From contig LCBB01000004.1 of assembly GCA_000996895.1 (NCBI GenBank), positions 1-38,473 of the forward strand: a stretch of 38,473 nucleotides of DNA. Direction: 5' to 3'. The DNA comes from a candidate division WWE3 bacterium GW2011_GWC2_41_23. Its GTDB lineage: Bacteria > Patescibacteriota > WWE3 > UBA101185 > UBA10185. Under the pieces are notes generated by a model. The model was not told where the DNA came from and searched no databases. It saw only the letters and a list, made by a program, of their open reading frames with translations. Below are positions 1 through 8,912 of the stretch, in pieces; position 1 is the stretch's first letter, and each line of letters opens with the position of its first letter. A program made the position numbers and the translations under genes.

Positions 1-105
1 TGTTCTAAGTTTAGGCTGAAGTCTGCGGACAAGAATACATGTTTTGGTCGCAAGAAAATATTCAGCTACATGAAAAATAAACTGAAGAAACAAGGGTACG
101 TCTAG
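1..105 (+). CDS. 3' end of a lysine-rich protein running in from outside the window
   Basis: Frame 1 open from base 1 (CSKFRLKSADKNTCFGRKKIFSYMKNKLKKQGYV*), stop at 103-105, followed directly by a terminator hairpin. Confidence 0.4.
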   Translation, partial: CSKFRLKSADKNTCFGRKKIFSYMKNKLKKQGYV

Positions 106-110
106 AAAAT

Positions 111-155
111 GAGCTCCTTTTGATTGTGATAAACACAAAAGGAGCTCTTCTTTTT
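111..155. terminator. Rho-independent terminator, possibly bidirectional
   Basis: Perfect 12-bp inverted repeat gagctccttttg (111-122)/caaaaggagctc (136-147) followed by ttcttttt. Confidence 0.75.
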
Positions 156-164
156 GGCGCGAAA

Positions 165-308
165 CTATTTCGGTGATTTTGCCCACTGTGTTTCTTTGTT
201 TCCCCAAACATCCGGCCAATCGCGTTTGTAGTGGGCATAATTACCGCGTTTGTCCTTCCTTGTCTTTGCACGCTCAATCAACCCCTGCATAGCTTTCGCT
301 CCTTTCAT
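165..308 (-). CDS. 47-aa basic small protein (MKGAKAMQGLIERAKTRKDKRGNYAHYKRDWPDVWGNKETQWAKSPK), absent from the ORF track
   Basis: Minus-strand ORF with ggaggg SD; upstream promoter-like TTGACT(379-384)-N16-TATAAT(356-361) on minus strand; ends near the 111-155 terminator. Confidence 0.55.
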   Translation of the reverse strand: MKGAKAMQGLIERAKTRKDKRGNYAHYKRDWPDVWGNKETQWAKSPK

Positions 309-355
309 TATTGCACCCTCCTTTCTTGTGTACTCACCGTATTATAGGCTGACCA

Positions 356-384
356 TATTATAGTTATACAATTTTAATAGTCAA
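356..384 (-). promoter_or_regulatory. sigma70-like promoter for the 47-aa ORF
   Basis: Minus strand TTGACT - 16 bp - TATAAT. Confidence 0.5.
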
Positions 385-496
385 CTTAGGAGGTTTTTAT
401 TGGTGGAGATACCAACTAGATTTGGCTGGCACTAGTTGACTATGTAGGGAACTTCTATTCACAATCTCGTACAGGACCCGGTAGTATAATGAACTT

Positions 497-1015
497 GTGA
501 ATCAAGAAACACTAAATCAGATAAATGAAAAAAAATTAAAATATCATCAAGTAATAGGGGAGATAGTCGTCGATTTCGGAATGCTTGAGTCATGGTTAAG
601 TTTTCATATTTGGGAATTAATTGGTGCTTATGGAGATGCCAATACCTCACAGCTCATAGGAAAAAGGGTAACTAAGGATTTGCATTTTAAAGGAAAGGTT
701 AGTTTATTTGAGTCGCTCTGTGTTGAGCGATATAAGAATAAATCCCCGGACGAGCTTAGAAATATAGTTAAAATTCTTTCAGATTGTGAGAAAGAAAGAA
801 ATGAAATAGTCCATTCAGATTGGTATATAGGGTACGGAAATATAGATGAAGGAATTCCACCAAGCACACACCGCATTCATGAAAAAAGAGCATTCGTTAA
901 AAATAAACACTATGATTTTACGAAATCAATGAAGGATGTCGATTTAGAGGAACTTAAAGACATTGACGGAAAGATGAAGGAAGCTCTTAGGGCTATTACA
1001 ATGTTTATGCTTTAA
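497..1015 (+). CDS. HEPN-like hypothetical protein (GTG start)
   Basis: 172-aa ORF; RNEIVH motif fits the HEPN RX4-6H pattern; TATAAT at 485-490 just upstream of the GTG. Confidence 0.6.
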   Translation: MNQETLNQINEKKLKYHQVIGEIVVDFGMLESWLSFHIWELIGAYGDANTSQLIGKRVTKDLHFKGKVSLFESLCVERYKNKSPDELRNIVKILSDCEKERNEIVHSDWYIGYGNIDEGIPPSTHRIHEKRAFVKNKHYDFTKSMKDVDLEELKDIDGKMKEALRAITMFML

Positions 1016-1973
1016 CTTGTCCGCTAGATTCTTCTTTTAATCCAAATCGTTCTTTTCTTTTTTGACTTAAAAAAGTTTCTAAATTTAGTAGTATAAAACT
1101 TTGCGGAAAGTGCCTTCGTGTTCGTGATATGAAATCAGCAGTAAGTTTTCTATCGGAAATTATATAACTATTTGCCCTCCTAAGTACTCTGCTATTAACC
1201 TCATCTACAAAATTGTAATCAATCTCTTTGTAGCCATTTTCACCTATGTTATTAACTAATATAGCCATTTGAGGCGTAATTGGAATCACGGTTTCCGCAG
1301 TTATATCCATTGGTGTTGGAGGGTAGAAGTTATTGAGCATGGTAAAGGAAAGCATTGTTACAGGAAAATCCGATGTGATAAAAAACAGGTCTGCAAAAAC
1401 CGGATTGATTGTTAATATTTGAAAATCACATATTTGATAACGATTAAAATCCATGGCTGAAGCCAAGGAAGTTGTAAACATAAAATTCTGTTTAAGTGCT
1501 GCTTCTAACTCTTTCCTAAGTTCAGAAGGTTCCTTCACATTATGTGCTTCTTCCAAAGCTATAGTATGTTCTAGTAATTGATTAATGAATTCGTCAGCAT
1601 TCTGTTTATTTAGGGGTGTTCTCATTTCAAGAGCACTTAAATATCGTGCAACTACTTCTTTTTCCGTACTTGTTATTTCAAGCCCCTTCAAGAGTTTGTT
1701 ATCTACAATAATTTTATATTTACCCTCTAATTCTGCTAGTGCGTTTTCGATTGCGTTTAGAGGAAATGCAGGACTTTCGTAAAGGTAGTTATCTTTACAA
1801 AACTTTTCGGGTGAGATATTTTTGGCCGTTACCCTATTAATATTTGTTAGAATTTGTTGTTTATTTTCATAAACCCACAGAGTAGATTTCTTGGGTGTTG
1901 TGTTGTCTGTAAAATAGTTAAGATAGCTTTTGTTTGGGATATAATGTTCCCCCTTAGTCCTTTGTTTATGCAT
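1005..1973 (-). CDS. DUF4238 family protein
   Basis: N-terminal KGEHYIPNKSYLNYF...LWVYE and overall layout match DUF4238. Confidence 0.75.
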   Translation of the reverse strand: MHKQRTKGEHYIPNKSYLNYFTDNTTPKKSTLWVYENKQQILTNINRVTAKNISPEKFCKDNYLYESPAFPLNAIENALAELEGKYKIIVDNKLLKGLEITSTEKEVVARYLSALEMRTPLNKQNADEFINQLLEHTIALEEAHNVKEPSELRKELEAALKQNFMFTTSLASAMDFNRYQICDFQILTINPVFADLFFITSDFPVTMLSFTMLNNFYPPTPMDITAETVIPITPQMAILVNNIGENGYKEIDYNFVDEVNSRVLRRANSYIISDRKLTADFISRTRRHFPQSFILLNLETFLSQKRKERFGLKEESSGQVKA

Positions 1974-3219
1974 TTGAATTATCCCCTCTCCATTTAAAAG
2001 CTCTCCTAAACCCGGCCTTTTCTGCTTCTTCTACTGCTTGGCAATACATTTCACCTTTCTTTATTTCTATGCGAGTGTTATCGTATTGTTGGTCAAAAGG
2101 TAAGTGATAAATTCTAGCCCCATCTACCATAGAAATATTACATTTTATACAGGGGTAACCCTTTACCATCTTGCACTTCTCCTGTAACTCAATGTTTAGC
2201 TCTTTAGCAAATCTCCTAGCTAGTTCTGATAACTCTGTTGTAGTATAGAAAATTGCTCTGACTTGTTTATTTGGGTTTTGGTCTCTGTATTGAAATACGG
2301 TACCGAAGAATTGAAAAATATGTTTTTCATAAATAGTTTTGAATTGTGACCAATTCTTACACTGAATTATTACGATTTCGTTACCTTTTGTGCAAACCAA
2401 GTCCCGACCTAAATCTTCGTAACCGTGAAATATTCCTGTGTATTCAACATCGTAACCTTTTTGCTCGTAAAGGTACCCAACATACCTCTCGTACATTCTT
2501 CCGATTAGCCATTTTGACATTGGTCTTTTCCAATAGCGGTCTAATGCCGTTTGATTTCTCTCTGTTGTGGAAAGTTTTCTATACTCTTCCTTAGCTAAAA
2601 AGTTTGTAACGGGGTCTTGCTGTTCTTCCTCATTGTATTCCCTAATAGAATCGTCATTCTCATCAATTATTTCCTCCTTAAAATCAAGGAGAAATGGAGC
2701 AATACTTTCGTAGTACTCAATCAGAGCTTTAGTGGTCCTTTGATTAAATTCAGCTTCTCTTCTTCTGCTAGCCTCAATCTTTACCATTTCTGACGCAGAC
2801 ACGGCAGGGTGTGATTTATGCCTCAGGTATCCGGAGAGTTCTTCATCAATCAATTCTTCGTAATAGGATATGTTGGTAAACAGGCTAGGAAATCCGGATG
2901 CCCGCTCTTTGAGTAGTTGTCTCCACATATTCTCCTCATGTGTAGCAACTTTGAGGTTTTGTTCTAAATCCTCAATTTTGTGAGAAGAGTCAACACTAAT
3001 TCTCTGTAACTCAGCCTTATATTCCTTTTCACTACTTTCCACAAGCTCTTTATAAGTTCCGTAAGCTACTACAAATAGAAATAATCCAATAGCCCCTATA
3101 CCCAAGAATAAATAGCTAGTCAGTAAATAATAGATTAAATAAGGAACAGCGAGAAATACTGAAACGAAACCGTATACAAAAATATTAGTTAAGAATTTAC
3201 CAGCGAACTTTTCAAACAT
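1966..3219 (-). CDS. Membrane-anchored PD-(D/E)XK (Mrr-like) restriction endonuclease
   Basis: N-terminal hydrophobic segments; C-terminal GYEDLGRDLVCTKGNEIVIIQCKNW is a D...(E/Q)xK nuclease core. Confidence 0.75.
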   Translation of the reverse strand: MFEKFAGKFLTNIFVYGFVSVFLAVPYLIYYLLTSYLFLGIGAIGLFLFVVAYGTYKELVESSEKEYKAELQRISVDSSHKIEDLEQNLKVATHEENMWRQLLKERASGFPSLFTNISYYEELIDEELSGYLRHKSHPAVSASEMVKIEASRRREAEFNQRTTKALIEYYESIAPFLLDFKEEIIDENDDSIREYNEEEQQDPVTNFLAKEEYRKLSTTERNQTALDRYWKRPMSKWLIGRMYERYVGYLYEQKGYDVEYTGIFHGYEDLGRDLVCTKGNEIVIIQCKNWSQFKTIYEKHIFQFFGTVFQYRDQNPNKQVRAIFYTTTELSELARRFAKELNIELQEKCKMVKGYPCIKCNISMVDGARIYHLPFDQQYDNTRIEIKKGEMYCQAVEEAEKAGFRRAFKWRGDNSNA

Positions 3220-3246
3220 ATAGACCCTGACTAATTATAGCTTTTT

Positions 3247-4335
3247 CTAGAGAGAATGGCTTATATCTTGTATTAAGTTTTGATATTGTTTAAGAAAATA
3301 TTGTATTTTATCCTCGGTATAGATACTATTTACCTGGAATCCTCTCATTTCGTAAACACCATCGGTTGTTACATAGACCCAAACCCAAAAGACTTTATCA
3401 GGTTTATCGGGGAATATGATATTAATTTCTTTACCGCCTGCTAGGCCGTTTTTAATATCCATAACCACGAACCTACCTTTAAAATATTCACTAGAATAGC
3501 TATTTAACCCCGATTTACCATCCCCTAGACCCTCTAAAACGGTTTCAGACAGCATTTTTGGGTCTTTAAGGTAACTATTTAAAGTTGTTCTTATCTGTAT
3601 TACGAAGGGGTCCTCGTAAGTATCGTAGTAGCTTTGGAGTCCGGGGTCTGTCTGAGAATTCTTTGGTTTTTCAATGTCGCTTACATAAATCTCTGATGTA
3701 TTACCAACAAGTATTTTTCTAATCTCTGCTTGTAACTCTTTAATACTTTTATATGCTCTACCATAGTTACTGTTAGCCAGAGTGAGTTCACCTTCATTAT
3801 TTGTTTCATAGTATCTAATTAGTGATGTATTAGCATAAGAAGCGTTCTTTATAGCTTTAGAGACATTATCAATGCTTGTCTTGAGAAGTGAATCATTTTC
3901 GTCAAAATAATAAAATGTTTTTGAATCTTTAGATAAACCAATTTTGCTGTTAAAAAGTGTAAGTGCATTATTATATGAATTTCTTGTACTATCTATGTTC
4001 CCTAAAATCTCAATTATTTTTAATTTATCTGTGTCGCTCACTTCTTTTTTCAAATAATATTCTGATTCTGAATCCATCAGTTTTGAAATACGAATTAACA
4101 CATCGTAGCTGTCGGTTAATAGATTTTTATAATCCTCGTTTGTTAATCTACTCATGGTGGGGATAACGACAACTGCATTTTTCGAGACGCCTGCCTCGTA
4201 AGGGCTCGTATCACTCTTAAGAACTTTTAGGGTATTTACTAGGTAGATGGACGCAACAGCTATAACAAATAGAAGTATCAACTCCAGCAAGATTATTTTC
4301 TTACTCAATATTTTCTTTAGTTGTTCTTTTAACAT
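3247..4335 (-). CDS. Hypothetical protein with one N-terminal TM helix, first gene of minus-strand operon
   Basis: 362-aa ORF; N-terminal hydrophobic helix; ATG immediately follows the structured leader and a U6 tract. Confidence 0.65.
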   Translation of the reverse strand: MLKEQLKKILSKKIILLELILLFVIAVASIYLVNTLKVLKSDTSPYEAGVSKNAVVVIPTMSRLTNEDYKNLLTDSYDVLIRISKLMDSESEYYLKKEVSDTDKLKIIEILGNIDSTRNSYNNALTLFNSKIGLSKDSKTFYYFDENDSLLKTSIDNVSKAIKNASYANTSLIRYYETNNEGELTLANSNYGRAYKSIKELQAEIRKILVGNTSEIYVSDIEKPKNSQTDPGLQSYYDTYEDPFVIQIRTTLNSYLKDPKMLSETVLEGLGDGKSGLNSYSSEYFKGRFVVMDIKNGLAGGKEINIIFPDKPDKVFWVWVYVTTDGVYEMRGFQVNSIYTEDKIQYFLKQYQNLIQDISHSL

Positions 4336-4446
4336 AAAAAAGGGACTACCTTCTTCGTAGTCCTAGCTTGTCAGCATTGAACCCTCGGAAAGGTAGCCCC
4401 TTCTTAGGTTCAATGCCTTTTAAGTCGGCAAGACTGACAAGCTAGG
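4336..4446 (-). ncRNA. Structured leader RNA (pseudoknot family member 4, minus strand)
   Basis: Minus strand: A cctagcttgtcag (4446-4434)/A' ctgacaagctagg (4374-4362), 13 bp; B cattgaacc (4415-4407)/B' ggttcaatg (4383-4375), 9 bp; C ggggctacctt (4400-4390)/C' aaggtagtccc (4352-4342), 11 bp with one G.U; then TTTTTT and ATG. Confidence 0.75.
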
Positions 4447-4458
4447 TTTTCTGTATAG

Positions 4459-4464
4459 ATTATA
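4459..4464 (-). promoter_or_regulatory. -10 box (TATAAT) placing the TSS just before leader 4
   Basis: Perfect TATAAT on minus strand, 12 nt before stem A. Confidence 0.5.
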
Positions 4465-4762
4465 CTTCCAATAGGCTATCTAGCATATATCGTGATAAAA
4501 GGCGTAAGGACAACATCCAACAGTTCCTATGTATCCTATTGAAAAAATCTCTTGAGATGTGAGGGTGACAAGACATTTCCTATGTTAACTTATCAATATT
4601 GAAACTACCCGTACCCCATCTCTAATCGTATTAAATAACCAATAATCGTTGTTATATATGATTAATATTCACCTTCTTCAATAGGCTATATAGGCTTTTA
4701 CTACGCCATTAAACTATTGTCGTAGTTTTGACTTAAATCATAAATAATTGCAGTATAAATTT

Positions 4763-4951
4763 ATGAATAAATTAACAATAGACACCAAGCTTATAAGAAT
4801 AGATTCTGCATTGCATAAGTCTATTAAAAGGAAAGCAGCTGAAGAAACTGTGAGTATAAAAAGTCTGGTAGAAAAAAGTATAAAGGAATTTTTAGCAAAT
4901 ATGCATGAAGAGAAAAAGGAGGATTCCAGGAAATGTCCGGTGTTCCCATAA
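4763..4951 (+). CDS. Small ribbon-helix-helix-like DNA-binding protein
   Basis: MNKLTIDTKLIRIDSALHKSIKRKAAEETVSIKSLVEKSIKEFL resembles RHH/Arc-type; internal ATG of the 4748 ORF preferred. Confidence 0.6.
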   Translation: MNKLTIDTKLIRIDSALHKSIKRKAAEETVSIKSLVEKSIKEFLANMHEEKKEDSRKCPVFP

Positions 4952-5118
4952 CATGGTTAACAGAAGAGCTGATGAATAGGATTAGATGCCTATTCGAACC
5001 AAGGTATGGGAGAGCTCTTTCGGATGGGGAAGTTGTTCTCATTGCGGATAATCTAACCAGCCTTTTTGAAGTTATGTTGAAACCAGGTCAATACAAAAAA
5101 GGATTTATAAATGGCTAA
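4933..5118 (+). CDS. Small hypothetical protein
   Basis: Overlaps upstream RHH ORF and downstream initiator ORF in a compact operon. Confidence 0.5.
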   Translation: MSGVPITWLTEELMNRIRCLFEPRYGRALSDGEVVLIADNLTSLFEVMLKPGQYKKGFING

Positions 5119-5866
5119 AGCAAGGATGATACACAATAAAATATCGCTATCTTTACAGGTAAACGAGCTATCAGATAAAGCGGCACTACTTTTTACCTGG
5201 GCTATTAGCCACGCAGATGATGATGGAAGAATGATAGGTGATGCAAAAACTATGCATGCCAGAATTGTCCCATTGCGTAAGTGGTCAGTCAGTCTGCTTG
5301 AAAAACTGTTAGAAGAAATTACGAATAAGGGACTTTGGCAAAGATGGAAGCAGAATAATTTGTGGTATATCGAATTCCCAACATGGAAAAGGTATCAACA
5401 AATAAGAAATGATAGATATTCTTCTTCTCTACTACCTGCATTCTCAACGAAAAATGGGGATTTTGGTATCCAGAATGACAACCAACCGACAACACAATCT
5501 AATATAGTTAAATCTAATCCAATTGAATTTAGTAAAGGCGAAGATAGTGAAGTGGTAACTCCATCGCAAATATCTTATAAGGAGGGAGAAGAAGACTATG
5601 TAACGCAGGGAGTGGTGAATCCCAGGAATTTTAAGCCTGCTAATAAGAAAGAGGCTGCGGCTTTAATTGCTTGGAAAAAGCTCGAGTCTCGTAATCCAAT
5701 GGCTTTTACAACCACTTATCTTAAAGCCTGTAGAAAAGGTTTACCGGAATGGAAATTCTACGACTTTTCTAGCGAGATTGACCAAGATAAAACAATAAAT
5801 AATAAGGGAGCCGTTTTTAACGCAAAAGTTGATGAATACTTTAATAGCAAGCAAAATGCGGTATAA
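5111..5866 (+). CDS. Phage-type replication initiator (N-terminal replisome-organizer-like winged helix)
   Basis: RMIHNKISLSLQVNELSDKAALLFTWAISHADDDGRMIGDAKTMHARIVP...WYIEFPTWKRYQQIRNDRYS matches phage replication-organizer N-terminal domain. Confidence 0.7.
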   Translation: MAKARMIHNKISLSLQVNELSDKAALLFTWAISHADDDGRMIGDAKTMHARIVPLRKWSVSLLEKLLEEITNKGLWQRWKQNNLWYIEFPTWKRYQQIRNDRYSSSLLPAFSTKNGDFGIQNDNQPTTQSNIVKSNPIEFSKGEDSEVVTPSQISYKEGEEDYVTQGVVNPRNFKPANKKEAAALIAWKKLESRNPMAFTTTYLKACRKGLPEWKFYDFSSEIDQDKTINNKGAVFNAKVDEYFNSKQNAV

Positions 5867-5867
5867 T
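5862..5867 (+). promoter_or_regulatory. -10 box (TATAAT) for leader 1, embedding the stop codon of the upstream ORF
   Basis: TATAAT 5 nt before stem A; TAA stop at 5864-5866 lies inside it. Confidence 0.5.
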
Positions 5868-5872
5868 TAGCA

Positions 5873-5979
5873 TGTAGCCAACTTAATAGGATTGTTCTTT
5901 TTAATGACCGTCTTAGGACAACTGAGAGCAATCTTTTGTTGGCTACACCTAGGGCGGTCATTTATTTTTCGAAAGTATT
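5873..5979 (+). ncRNA. Structured leader RNA (pseudoknot family member 1)
   Basis: A tgtagccaac (5873-5882)/A' gttggctaca (5938-5947); B gattgttct (5890-5898)/B' agagcaatc (5925-5933); C aatgaccgtcttagg (5903-5917)/C' cctagggcggtcatt (5948-5962), 15 pairs incl. 2 G.U; then tatttttc and recombinase ATG. Confidence 0.8.
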
Positions 5980-7560
5980 ATGAACGATTTAAGATACATA
6001 CAATATGCGAGAAAGTCGTCTGAGGCCAAAGAAAGGCAAGCTCTTTCCATTCCAGAACAAATAGAGGAGTGCAATAAATGCATTAAGGAAGAGGGCTTAA
6101 ACATTGTTAGAAGTATTCAGGAAAGTAAGTCTGCGTATAAGCCAAATAATAGGCCAGAGTTTGACGAGATGCTAAGAATGATTAGAGCTGATGAAGCAGA
6201 TGCCATATTAACCTGGAAGCCTGACAGACTTTGTAGAAACCCTGAAGAAGGTGGCAAAATTCTTCAGCTACTTCAAAACGGAATTATAAAAGAAATCAGA
6301 ACACCCTTAGGAGACATCTATACCCCAGAATCTGACCAATTGATTCTCTTAATTCATTTCGGTATGGCTAATCAGTACTCAAAAAACATAAGCCAGAATG
6401 TAAAGAGAAGTTGGTCCGGCAAGCTAAATCGTGGCGAGTACTTTAGAGAAGCACCGTTAGGGTACGAAAACTACGGTGAAGTTAAAGGTAGAAGAAGCAT
6501 AAGACCCCACAGTTTCGAAGCTCCTATTATGAAGGAAGCCTTCGAACTTGCATCGGTTGGTGCATTTTCGCTTAGTTATATAGCCAAAGAGTTATATGGA
6601 AAAGGATTAAAAACTAAAAAAGGAAAGGAAATTAGTAAAAGTCACTTATACCAACTACTAACTAACCCCGTCTATTACGGTTACTTTTACTTTAAGGGAG
6701 AGCTTTTCAAAGGGAGTTACACACCAATAATTACTAAAGATTTGTTTGAACAAGCTCAAATTGCATTAGGTAATCGAAGCAAGCCAAAGGTAAACTCTTG
6801 GAAAAGTCCATACAACTGCCTTATAACATGTGCTTACTGTGGCTGTAGTATTACCACAACTGTAAAAAAGAAATACTACAAAGGAACTAACCGAACTGCT
6901 ATATATACTTATCATAACTGCACTAAAAGACATGGTGCATGCCCACAGAAGCCAATCATGACCACTAAATTAGAAGAGATGTTGTCAGGAGTAGTTGACG
7001 CTATTTGTATTGATACGGAGGTTTGGTCTCTTGGAATGGAATTATTAAAGGCAAAATATAGTAATCTTGCTAACCAACACAACTCACAACTTGAGCATTT
7101 CAGAGGCGAATACAACCGGTTAGAAGACCGTCTAAACAGACTTATCACAATGCGAGCTGATGAGGAGTTGTCAGCAGAAGAGTTCAAAGCCCAAAAGAAT
7201 TTAATACTTGATGAGCGTTCAAAAGTAGAGAACCGGATAAATGACACTAAATTTTCCTCTGATAATTGGTTGGAACGCACCGAAGAGTTCTTAAACACGG
7301 CATTTCATGCCAAGGAAATCATCGAAGGTGATGATATTTTGAAAAAAAGAAAGTTGATAACTACTGTATGTTGCGACCTGAAGCTAAAGGATGGAGATGT
7401 TGATGTGGCATATAGAAAACCCTTTGATATACTCTTAAATCCGATGTACCGTACTGATTGGCTGCGAACGGTTGACAATGTTCGAAACTATTTCAAGGAA
7501 CAGGATAACCTATTGGACATTCAAATTGCAGTATTAGAGCCCGCTCCGGCTTTTTCCTAA
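5980..7560 (+). CDS. Large serine recombinase 1
   Basis: YARKSSEAKERQALSIPEQ resolvase N-terminus, recombinase domain, zinc ribbon (CAYCGCS...HNCTKR), coiled coil. Confidence 0.95.
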   Translation: MNDLRYIQYARKSSEAKERQALSIPEQIEECNKCIKEEGLNIVRSIQESKSAYKPNNRPEFDEMLRMIRADEADAILTWKPDRLCRNPEEGGKILQLLQNGIIKEIRTPLGDIYTPESDQLILLIHFGMANQYSKNISQNVKRSWSGKLNRGEYFREAPLGYENYGEVKGRRSIRPHSFEAPIMKEAFELASVGAFSLSYIAKELYGKGLKTKKGKEISKSHLYQLLTNPVYYGYFYFKGELFKGSYTPIITKDLFEQAQIALGNRSKPKVNSWKSPYNCLITCAYCGCSITTTVKKKYYKGTNRTAIYTYHNCTKRHGACPQKPIMTTKLEEMLSGVVDAICIDTEVWSLGMELLKAKYSNLANQHNSQLEHFRGEYNRLEDRLNRLITMRADEELSAEEFKAQKNLILDERSKVENRINDTKFSSDNWLERTEEFLNTAFHAKEIIEGDDILKKRKLITTVCCDLKLKDGDVDVAYRKPFDILLNPMYRTDWLRTVDNVRNYFKEQDNLLDIQIAVLEPAPAFS

Positions 7561-7706
7561 TCGCTTGGGGTCGGTGGTGGAAGCTAAGTTGAACCAAATA
7601 CTGAATACTTTAAAAATATTACTTAGTATCCATGATGTCATATCCGCTGTTCAATAAAACTAAGCAGCTGTTTGCTTAGAGCATCGTCTACTGCTAATAT
7701 CTTGAC

Positions 7707-8588
7707 ATGTTTCAAGATAAACAACTATTTATCTATATCGTAATAGCGCTTACTTCTTATCTTTTTGGTTTAGGTCTTAAAAATAAATACTTCATAAAGT
7801 TACAGCATTCGTTCGTTAGGCATTCATTACCACTAACAGCAATATTGTTTATTATGGGGTTTTTTACAAAATACAATAATCTCCAACAAGCTATATTTAC
7901 ATTCGCGAGTGTTTATTTTGGTCTTTGGCTTCAAAGTCAATCACAAAAAATGCAGCAAAAAAGAGTAGAAAAGTACTATTCAGGTTTATTGTGGCACGAG
8001 CTTCGGTTTATTATTTTTAGGTTAGAAAATGTACAGAAAAACTTCACATTTTATTTAGAAAATCCGGATTTTTTAACACCTGCATACGGTAGGTATAGTA
8101 GCATTGTCGATATGATTGTGACAGTAAAATACTCTACTCATATGGCATTTCTCAACTCCAATGCAGTTTCAACACTAACAGAAGATGCTGTATATAATGC
8201 TATTGAGATAGCCTACGACAATCTTGAGCACTTAAAAGCACATGTCAGAATAATTGATTCCGATTTTAAAAATAAAACCCAACTGTATAACGAAATATTA
8301 AAAGGTAATCCTAACAAGCACTTAATAGAAGTTTTATTAAATGATATAAAAATGAAACTTAGAAGCGTAGCAGAGGAAGTTGCTATAACAAAAAGAAGTG
8401 CTGTTATGGCAAATGCTGTACTTAATGAGCACCTAAACAGCATGGGCGTGGTATCTGATACATCGGAGCTAAGGACAAGTATTCTGCTGCCCGAAGATAT
8501 TACTTTTATTGAGCAATCGATTAGAGCTGTACCAATTAGTATAGAGGATGTGGAAAATCGTCTTAAGCAAGAACCTGAACAGCAGTAG
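7707..8588 (+). CDS. Membrane protein of unknown function (N-terminal TM helices)
   Basis: 293-aa ORF with 2-3 hydrophobic helices then a soluble helical region. Confidence 0.65.
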   Translation: MFQDKQLFIYIVIALTSYLFGLGLKNKYFIKLQHSFVRHSLPLTAILFIMGFFTKYNNLQQAIFTFASVYFGLWLQSQSQKMQQKRVEKYYSGLLWHELRFIIFRLENVQKNFTFYLENPDFLTPAYGRYSSIVDMIVTVKYSTHMAFLNSNAVSTLTEDAVYNAIEIAYDNLEHLKAHVRIIDSDFKNKTQLYNEILKGNPNKHLIEVLLNDIKMKLRSVAEEVAITKRSAVMANAVLNEHLNSMGVVSDTSELRTSILLPEDITFIEQSIRAVPISIEDVENRLKQEPEQQ

Positions 8589-8605
8589 CTGTATCAAAAT
8601 CCTTA

Positions 8606-8779
8606 ATGGTGAACCTAGCACTTGTAGAATGGAAGACTCTGATAGAGTCACTAGTTGCCGTTACTAACAAGGTTGAGAAGATTGTTCCGTTGCAGAACCA
8701 GCATCTCTATGCAACGCGCCATCTATATTTTTTAAAGCTTGTTCAAACATATTTATATACCTTTATGAGTCTATTTTAA
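8606..8779 (+). CDS. 57-aa small ORF (MVNLALVEWKTLIESLVAVTNKVEKIVPLQNQHLYATRHLYFLKLVQTYLYTFMSLF), absent from the ORF track
   Basis: Open frame 17 nt after the 7707-8588 stop; amphipathic, protein-like composition. Confidence 0.35.
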   Translation: MVNLALVEWKTLIESLVAVTNKVEKIVPLQNQHLYATRHLYFLKLVQTYLYTFMSLF

Positions 8780-8835
8780 CTGATTTTTCGCGTTTTGGGG
8801 ATAAACAAAGTGCGGAACACTTTAAAGATGCTCTG

Positions 8836-8884
8836 GCAGGGCGAAACATTATCATCAGTTACGATGAGGCGCCATTTCGCCCCA
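8836..8884. terminator. Structured hairpin between convergent genes
   Basis: gggcgaaa (8839-8846)/tttcgccc (8875-8882) with inner tcatc/gatga stem. Confidence 0.45.
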
Positions 8885-8912
8885 CCAAAAATACTTTTTA
8901 TGCTAAACTAAA

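Noticed and set aside
62-277. 71-aa minus-strand ORF in the supplied track
   Set aside because: Crosses the terminator hairpin and overlaps the better-supported 47-aa ORF in another frame
378-442. Inverted repeat tagtcaact/agttgacta with inner ttggt/accaa, resembling a leader upstream of the 497 ORF
   Set aside because: The two arms each contain TTGACT and are better explained as -35 boxes of divergent promoters; the apparent -10 (485-490) for the 497 ORF lies downstream; C/C' pairing is only ~5 bp and there is no U-tract
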